Positions 57,552 through 64,000 of a DNA stretch of 64,000 nucleotides are shown piece after piece. A model generated the notes under the pieces. That model saw nothing but the letters and a program-made list of their open reading frames with translations, made no database searches and was not told where the DNA came from. The DNA is from Annulohypoxylon bovei var. microspora. Lineage: Eukaryota > Ascomycota > Sordariomycetes > Xylariales > Hypoxylaceae. The stretch lies in contig MU405232.1 in the NCBI GenBank assembly GCA_022836615.1, forward strand, positions 1 through 64,000, written 5' to 3'. Position 1 is the stretch's first letter. Each line of letters opens with the position of its first letter. The translations under genes were made by a program, and so were the position numbers.

Positions 57552-59048
57552 CTAAGTATACCTCGCCTGTTCTTTCTTATCACTATCATGCCGCATTTGT
57601 TGCTCTGAGGTGGGTGATGGGAGTGGCGAAGGCGCCATGTCGCCGGGCGTAGGTTGATTGCCGAGCTGGTCCATAACTCTGCTGTCGGCGCCCTTTCCCT
57701 CGGCCGCCTTCAGCACCTCCATCAGCTGCCTGCCGCCCTCGGGCCATAAAACCGGCCCCTTGGCACTGCTCTTTCGGCTGTTATCAGGAACCTCGCCCCT
57801 CAAAATTTTATCTGTCCCGATTTTGTTCACGCCGTAGAACTCGGCGTTGGCATCTGGTCTCTGAACTACCACCGTGCCGTCGACTTGCACGCCGCCATAT
57901 AAGCCACGACTCTTCATGTAGCTCCAGACGGGCTTGACGTTCTTCCCTACCGCAGCTTCGATGCTAGTCCCCGCGCCGATCGGACCGGCGACGACAGCTA
58001 CTTCTCCTCCCAAACTTACACGTGGCTTCACAAAAGCGTCAACGGCCGCCTCGGTATTGAGCACACACACACAATCGTAAATGTCGAGTCCAGCCATGAG
58101 ACCGGCGCCCAGCGTGTGAACCAGGAACCCGGCCGGTGGCGACCAGCGGCCGTCCGGCAGGCGCGACACGACGAGCCCGGAACCACCTGCCCCAGAAATA
58201 TGGAGCCCGGTGCGGAAAGTGGTGAAGATGGCGAGACCCTTAGCATTGACGATCGCAGACTGCGGAATCTTGACTACGACTTTAGCCTTGCCGCTCGGCC
58301 CACCCGAGCTCACATTATTGTTCGATGATTGCCCTGACCCGCCTGCATAGAACCCATCTTCTGTAAATGAGTGGGTACATTAGCGCTGTCTCTTAATCGA
58401 AACCTCTCGAATCACATGAGAGATATGTATAACATAGAAACATAAAAAGAAAAAAAGGGGCCGGGGGAGCGTACTGCAGAAACTCTTTAAAATCCGCGCT
58501 GCCTTGTCGCATTCTTTATCCATGCTCGTGGGCCAGAAAGCCTCAGACCCGAGCATGTTCGTCAGCTTGTTAATCGGCGCGCCGGCTTTGATTCCCCACT
58601 GGTAGAGCTTGCGTCCAAAGCCCGACTTCGAAGGTTCAGAAGACGTCTCTCCCTCGGTAGCAGCATGGGGAATATAGGCCCCTGTAGCCGGAGCGGGTTG
58701 CGGGGCTGACTGCGCGGCGTGTGGAGGCTCAGGACGAGGTGGAAGAACTGGTATCTTCTCATCAGAATACATGTACCCAGCACTACCTCCGCTTTCCTCA
58801 TAGCTTGGCGGGGGAACATTTGAATACTGCTGAGGTAGATGTGCCTGGTTAGGGGGAGGGCCAGGCGGTGGAGGCGGATAATATTGCTGATTCACATTTG
58901 ATGGCGGCGGACCTGGGGGAGGAGGTGGGAATTGGGTCTGTTGCTGATTAGGCGGGGTTGGAAATGAGTGAGGGATATCGCCGGCGAGCTCAGCGTAGAA
59001 AGTTTGCGGTTCCCCCGACTGAGGCGGCTGGTTCGGGTGCGCGCTCAT
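57552..59048 (-). CDS. Ysc84/SH3YL1-domain protein with proline-rich N-terminus
   Basis: Exons 59,048-58,475 and 58,360-57,552 give 460 aa. The first 130 residues are disordered, with PPPPPGPPP repeats that could bind SH3 or WW domains, and PPPSYEE. The Ysc84 (SYLF) domain covers about 165-400: ECDKAARILKSFCKDGFYA, IPQSAIVNAKGLAIFTTFRTGL, GAGGSGLVVSRLPDGRWSPP, DIYDCVCVLNT, SLGGEVAVVAGPIG and YMKSRGLYGGVQVDGT. SYLF domains bind phosphoinositides and actin and act in endocytosis. Unlike yeast Ysc84 there is no C-terminal SH3 domain. The N-terminal proline region instead of SH3 is common in filamentous fungi. Confidence 0.92.
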
Positions 59049-59965
59049 CGTCGAAGAGGTCGAATGGATACAAAGTTGCGCTGATAGACTAGACTAGGTG
59101 CTTAGGTGTCTAGGTATATGGGTAAGTAGAAACACTAAATATGATAAAATAATATGGCGAAGTAGAATCTGGGTATAACGAAAGGTATCTGATGTTAAAA
59201 AGAATGATGAAGGTCCCCTAGGTAGAGAGCTCTGAAGAAGAGCGACACCGACTAATAAAGCGCAGATAGTTACATAGAATATTGGTTGCTTGATCAAAGC
59301 TCCACGTACGATGGTGGCTCAGATAATTACATTAAGCTTGTGAGATTCTAATTGGATAACAAACGTTTAGGGGCGAGTGTTGGACGCATACATACATGTG
59401 AGAATGGCTGGAAGCTGTTAAGGTCGGGCAGCTATGGGAAATATTGATGTAGCTGTGTAGGTAGGTAGGTAGGCAATCACGTTATTCAGTGATGGAGGGG
59501 TGATGACTTCCAAGTTTGATGTCATCGCCACGTTCTGAAGGTACCTTCCTACTGTACCTAAGCAGCCTAAGGTAGGCGCAGCTGCGTAGTGGAACTTACC
59601 GATTTATAGATTTAGTCTGTATAGGTATGGATCTATTACCTGCAAGTATTTGGTTAGTGCCTACCTTATCTTAGCTCCTCTAGTCATCTAGGTATTATGT
59701 AACTTACTTCTAGTCGGCGCCCTCACTTGACCCTCTCCCATTAATACCGTTTAGTGTGACTACAACTCTAAAAACAGATGCATAGTCAGAATATAAATGG
59801 AAGAAAGATAATGTCCGGAAGAGACGTTAGATGCACTTGTGGTGCCGAAGAACTAGAATGTGCAAATAAAGTCCATAGGACCCTTATTATCGTCTATTTC
59901 GACCCCGAGGACGAACGTTCGTGGCCGTCGACTCCTCTCGATGACTCTAAAATACACGTGATAGA
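59049..59965. other. Intergenic between Rpt2 and Ysc84-like genes
   Basis: This holds the promoter of the Ysc84-like gene. A TAGG array (59,459-59,473) and CCTAGG words near 59,215 occur. No gene; the + frame starting 59,778 is antisense to Rpt2. Confidence 0.5.
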
Positions 59966-61556
59966 CTACAAGTACAGACCCTCGGGCTCTCCTTCTTGCT
60001 TCGTACGAAGGACTCTTTCTCTCGCTGCCCTAAAGTCGGCCATCTGCACACGCATACGACGTTCACGCAGAGCCATCAGACCGGCCTCAGAGCAAATCGC
60101 CTTGATGTCAGCTCCGGAGAGGTCGTCCTTCTGGCTGATGAATTCATCGAGGTCGACGTCTTCGTTAAGACTCATCTTGCTAGTATGAAGGTTGAAGATC
60201 TTGCGCTTCGTGTTCTGATCGGGGTTCTCGAAGAGGATCTTTCGGTCGATTCGTCCGGGTCGGATCAGCGCAGGGTCGAGTGTCTCGATCTTGTTGGTTG
60301 CCATGATCACCTTGACGTCGCCACGGTCATCAAAACCGTCGAGCTGGTTGAGTAGTTCCAACATAGTCCGTTGCACTTCGCGCTCACCTCCCGATGTCGA
60401 ATCGTAACGCTTCGTACCGATGGCATCGATCTCGTCGATGAAAACGATAGAGGGTGCGTTCTCTGCGGCAACCTGTGATGCAATTAGCATGGGACGGCAC
60501 GATGAAATATTCACACTGGACATAATCATACCTGGAAAAGCTGTCTGACAAGTCGCGGGCCGTCACCCAGATATTTTTGGATAAGCTCGCTTCCGACAAT
60601 ACGCAAGAAAGTAGCCGAGGTCTGATTTGCGACGGCTTTCGCCAGCAAGGTCTTGCCAGTTCCCGGGGCACCGTAGAGAATAACACCCTTAGGAGGCTTG
60701 ATACCCATTTCTTCGTACAATTCGGGATGCAGGAGTGGTAACTCGACTGATTCTCTCACTTCCTGAATCTGCTGCTCCAATCCACCAATATCGGCGTAAG
60801 ACTCGGTCGGTGCTTTATCAAGCTTCATAACATTAACGGCCGGGTCGGTATCGTCCGTGAGCACGCCGACGATTGAAACACTCTTGTGGTGAAGTAACAC
60901 AGAAGCACCAGGCTCGAGCAAGTCCTTGTCGACAAAACTCATGATGCTGACGTAGTACTCTGGACCAGTTGTGCTGGAAACAATAGCATGGTCATCATCA
61001 ATCATCTCCTCAAGAGTACCGACGCCCATCGGGCTGCCGCGCATATCGTCAACCCGTCCACGTTCGTCGGCCATCCGGTCAGGAGCATCGAGATCGGTAG
61101 CGGGGCCAGTGTTATCCTTTACGGCCTTTGCCTTTCTCAGGCGCTCCTGGTTCTCGACAAATTCCTCCTCGAGAAGCAGGTGGTCATGAATGCGCTGCAT
61201 TCGAAGTAGGCGGAGCTTGCATCGACTGGTCGGGTAGACGGCGGGAAGCTTAGCGGCAGCAGAAGTGCTCGCACCCTTTCTCTTCTTACGTCCGATGCGG
61301 GTAGTAGGACGAGGCGGCGGCTCGTACTTTGGCTTCTCCTTCTGTTGACAAAATCCGTATTAGAAATGTGTACTTAATTAAGCAAGCAGCTCAGATAAAT
61401 GTGTGATTCAAAGTCATCGAAATACCCATACCTTCTTGTCTTTCTCATCCTTTCCATCCTGACCACTACCCATTCCAGATTGATTTTGGCCCTAGGTATA
61501 TATATTAGCATGACACGAATATGTGCGTAGTTAAGATGTTGAAGCTTGCTTACCAT
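59966..61556 (-). CDS. RPT2: 26S proteasome ATPase subunit Rpt2 (PSMC1)
   Basis: Exons 61,556-61,554 (ATG only), 61,491-61,432, 61,341-60,532 and 60,472-59,966 give 459 aa. The N-terminus MGQNQSG carries the Gly2 myristoylation site typical of Rpt2. A basic linker (RIGRKKRKG) and coiled-coil region (LLLEEEFVENQERLRKAKAV) lead to the OB fold and the AAA+ ATPase: Walker A GAPGTGKT (about 245-252), Walker B IVFIDEID (D304, E305) and Arg fingers near RPGRIDRK. It ends in LYL, the C-terminal HbYX-type motif that docks into the 20S core. It unfolds ubiquitinated substrates in the 19S base. It diverges from the succinyl-CoA ligase gene across a 690-bp shared promoter. Confidence 0.97.
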
Positions 61557-62244
61557 CTTGACAAGCTACTGCCAGAGTCGGGTTCGAAAAATTGCGTGAG
61601 GCGATGAGCAGTAAAGTGTGTAGTTAGTGGGAAATTAATAATAATAAATGGGATGGAAGGCCGAAACCTCTACGAGTAAGCGGAGGGCGGACGACGATGT
61701 TGGATTGTGAATGGGTAGATGGATGGATGATGGATAACTTGGAGTTTGATGTTAAGGCGAACGATTGAAGCTTCGTTGATACCTTGTTCTAAGGTTCCAA
61801 AGTTGGCCTTAGCGCTAGAAATTAGGCGTCCAAGGGAAACGCGTGCATAGGCTTACATAATAGACTCTGGATAGGTACCTAGGTACATACCTACGTACAG
61901 TCCATCGATACAGTGCGTATCCATCTGATACTGTATAATAATTGGATTAAAAATCGGAATGTACCGGGGCAAAATACCTTGGTACTGCTTACATAAACAC
62001 AGCGCAGGTGTGGCATGTGGCCAGTGCATGTGCAATTACTGGTGTGGTTACCGGTTTTGAAGTTTGCGGTATTACAACGGTGGAATTAACTTTTGATAGA
62101 CGTTGAAGCTTAACCTTTTTTTCTCTCTTGTCATCGCCGCGAATAACCAATCTCTCTTCCCCCTCTACCACCTCATACTACTACTCGCCGCTCTTCGTCG
62201 GTTGGAAGCTCCTCTTAAGCTTCCTATAGATCAATTGCTGCAGG
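61557..62244. promoter_or_regulatory. Shared divergent promoter of RPT2 and succinyl-CoA ligase alpha
   Basis: The 688-bp region separates two head-to-head housekeeping genes. It contains a palindromic GGTACCTAGGTACATACC word (61,876-61,893) and pyrimidine-rich stretches before 62,245. No element could be assigned to a known factor. Confidence 0.5.
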
Positions 62245-63609
62245 ATGCAAGCTATCTCGAGACATTTGCGGCCAGGCGCTGCCGTTCTGCGCCAACTCTC
62301 CCGACGAGCCTATAGCTCCACGACCTCTCCCTACTCCAAGACCATCGATAACCTGCGCATTAACGCCGACACCAAGGTCATCTACCAAGGATTTACCGGA
62401 AGGCAGGGAACGTAAGCGCTGGTAGCCCTAATCATCATGGCTTCGTGGGTTTATGGGTTTCGTCGTCTAGAGGCTCGAGTCATTATCTTGACGTAACCTA
62501 CAACCCGGAAAAGACTCACATGCTAATAATCCTGGATTACTCACAGTTTCCATGCCCAACAAGCCATTGAATATGGTAAATATATCTTATATCCTATACT
62601 ATAATATAAAACCTTCTCGAACATCGCTTTTCACGACTAGGAACAGAAATCTAATGGTTATCTATGAATAGGCACCAAGGTTGTAGGAGGCACAAATCCC
62701 AAGAAGGCTGGCCAAGAACATCTCGGTCTCCCCGTCTTCGGCAATGTCGGCGAAGCTGTGAAGGCGACTGGCGCAACTGCTACCGCTATCTTTGTGCCGT
62801 AAGTGTCGAGTTACCAACGTGAAACAGGGGAAGCGCCTTGAGCTAAAAATGCTGATCAAAACCCCTTCTCAGCCCCCCTCTAGCCGCTGCTGGTATCGAG
62901 GAAGCTGTCAATGCTGAAATTCCCCTCGTCGTTTGTATTACCGAGGGAATTCCTCAGCATGGTTAGTTCCCAGTCTTATCTCTACTCGAGCTTTCGTCAT
63001 TTCTAATGGGGTCTTGAAGACATGGTTCGCATTACCGATATTCTCAAGTCGCAGTCCAAGACCCGCCTTGTTGGTCCTAACTGCCCCGGAATCATCGCCC
63101 CCGGCCAATGCAAGATTGGTATCATGCCTGGCTTCATCCACAAGCGCGGCCGCATCGGTATCGTCTCTCGTTCCGGTACCTTGACCTACGAGGCCGTCAA
63201 CCAGACCACCCAGGCCGGCCTTGGACAATCCCTAGTTGTTGGTATTGGTGGTGACCCCTTCAGCGGAACTAACTTTATCGACTGCCTCAGTGTTTTCTTG
63301 AAGGATGAGGAGACGGACGGCATCATCATGATTGGAGAGATTGGTGGATCGGCCGAGGAGGATGCCGCGGATTTCCTCAAGGCAAACAACACCGTCAACG
63401 GTGGCAAGCCCGTCGTCAGCTTCATCGCCGGTATCAGCGCGCCTCCGGGACGACGAATGGGCCACGCTGGTGCCATCGTGTCCGGCGGAAAGGGTGGTGC
63501 GGACTCTAAGATCAAGGCCTTGGAGGCTGCTGGCGTCGTGGTAGAGCGCTCACCTGCTGGCCTGGGACACGCCATGAGGGAAGCCTTTGTCAAGCGGGAT
63601 CTACTATAA
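62245..63609 (+). CDS. LSC1: Succinyl-CoA ligase (ADP/GDP-forming) alpha subunit, mitochondrial
   Basis: Exons 62,245-62,411, 62,547-62,575, 62,672-62,798, 62,873-62,961 and 63,020-63,609 give 333 aa. An Arg/Ser-rich mitochondrial presequence (MQAISRHLRPGAAVLRQLSRRAYSS) precedes the CoA-binding Rossmann domain (INADTKVIYQGFTGRQGTFHA; GGTNPKKAGQ). TEGIPQHDMVRI, GPNCPGIIAPG and RSGTLTYEAV are family signatures, and the catalytic phosphohistidine lies in GRRMGHAGAI (H286). With a beta subunit it makes ATP or GTP from succinyl-CoA in the TCA cycle. The second exon is only 29 nt. Phases are consistent throughout. It ends in KRDLL. Confidence 0.96.
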
Positions 63610-64000
63610 ATAACGTGTCTCCTATATGGATAGAAAGGGGCGATCGACTAGATATTGTACAGCCTCGACGAGCCTAAAAGACTAGGCAATTTGTAATGCT
63701 ACATCCATGTGCAAGCAGGCATCGAAGCAGGAGTGCTGGTGGTCAGCTGGGCTGCATTTGTTGCCAGGAAAGCATCCTGTGTGTTTTTACTTAACTCTAC
63801 GATAGACGGGTGGCGGGTGGCGGATAGTGCATCGTGTCTTGTTGTATTTGTCCCTCGAACAAGACTACATCATTGAATCCTCTTCAATACTTTTGGTGCT
63901 TTGTATTAAGCCTTGTCGATTTCGCTGCGGCCGAGTTAATGTCCTTCATGAGCACAAGATGCAATTCCTTGAAAACGGTTATAGTGCCATTTAGGGGGGT
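63610..64000. other. 3' flank of the succinyl-CoA ligase gene
   Basis: The last 391 bases hold the 3' untranslated region and the start of the next intergenic stretch. No gene is visible before the window ends. Confidence 0.5.

Noticed and set aside
59778..60355. Plus-strand frames at the 3' end of RPT2
   Set aside because: Antisense to a highly conserved ATPase exon.

Overview
The window looks like a chromosome segment from a filamentous ascomycete (Pezizomycotina, probably a Sordariomycete-like fungus). The evidence is short introns (about 45-95 nt, GTRAGT donors, CTAAC/CTGAC-like branch sites, YAG acceptors), fungal-specific families (Zn2Cys6 factor, Clr5 domain, amadoriase, FAS1/GPI proteins) and repeats mutated by repeat-induced point mutation (RIP). 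All gene models were assembled by eye from the DNA and by reading-frame bookkeeping across introns. Family names come from recognised motifs, not from database searches.

Region 1 (1-20,774) is a very AT-rich, gene-free block of RIP-degraded transposons. It can be dissected. A Ty3/Gypsy chromovirus 'G' (2,757-15,737; LTRs of 311/312 bp, 5-bp target duplication) carries gag, RT/RNase H, integrase and chromodomain relics on the + strand. It is split by a second Gypsy family 'E' on the - strand (5,211-11,540; 216-bp LTRs, duplication AGTAA) and by a 1-kb repeat 'C'. A second E copy in opposite orientation runs off the left edge (1-2,631). G sits inside repeat unit 'R', whose other copy (19,861-20,774) is an intact empty site. 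One 715-bp terminal-inverted-repeat element (16,618-17,332) is not mutated at all and looks like a later arrival. Four related inverted-repeat arms lie at 17.4-19.8 kb.

Region 2 (20,775-37,482) switches abruptly to normal composition and holds a tetraspan membrane protein, a two-domain FAS1 adhesin, a YAT-family amino-acid permease, an amadoriase (fructosyl amino acid oxidase), an UNC93-like transporter, cyclin Ccl1 (TFIIH/CAK), a small hypothetical protein and a secreted 5'-nucleotidase. Permease and amadoriase could both serve use of amino acids or Amadori products, but no cluster is proven.

Region 3 (37,483-41,565) is a 4-kb gene-free interval with a 214-bp MITE-like element.

Region 4 (41,566-64,000) holds a BAR-domain protein, a 2-oxoglutarate/Fe(II) dioxygenase, a Clr5-TPR protein, a Zn2Cys6 regulator, an internally deleted saccharopine-dehydrogenase-like pseudogene, an alpha/beta hydrolase, a GPI-anchored secreted protein, a PLP aminotransferase, an intron-containing tRNA-Met, a Ysc84/SH3YL1 protein, proteasome ATPase Rpt2, and the alpha subunit of mitochondrial succinyl-CoA ligase, the last two divergently transcribed. 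I found no convincing new multi-gene system. The most informative signals are the nested transposon stratigraphy, the unmutated island in the RIP desert, and several small gene-structure oddities.
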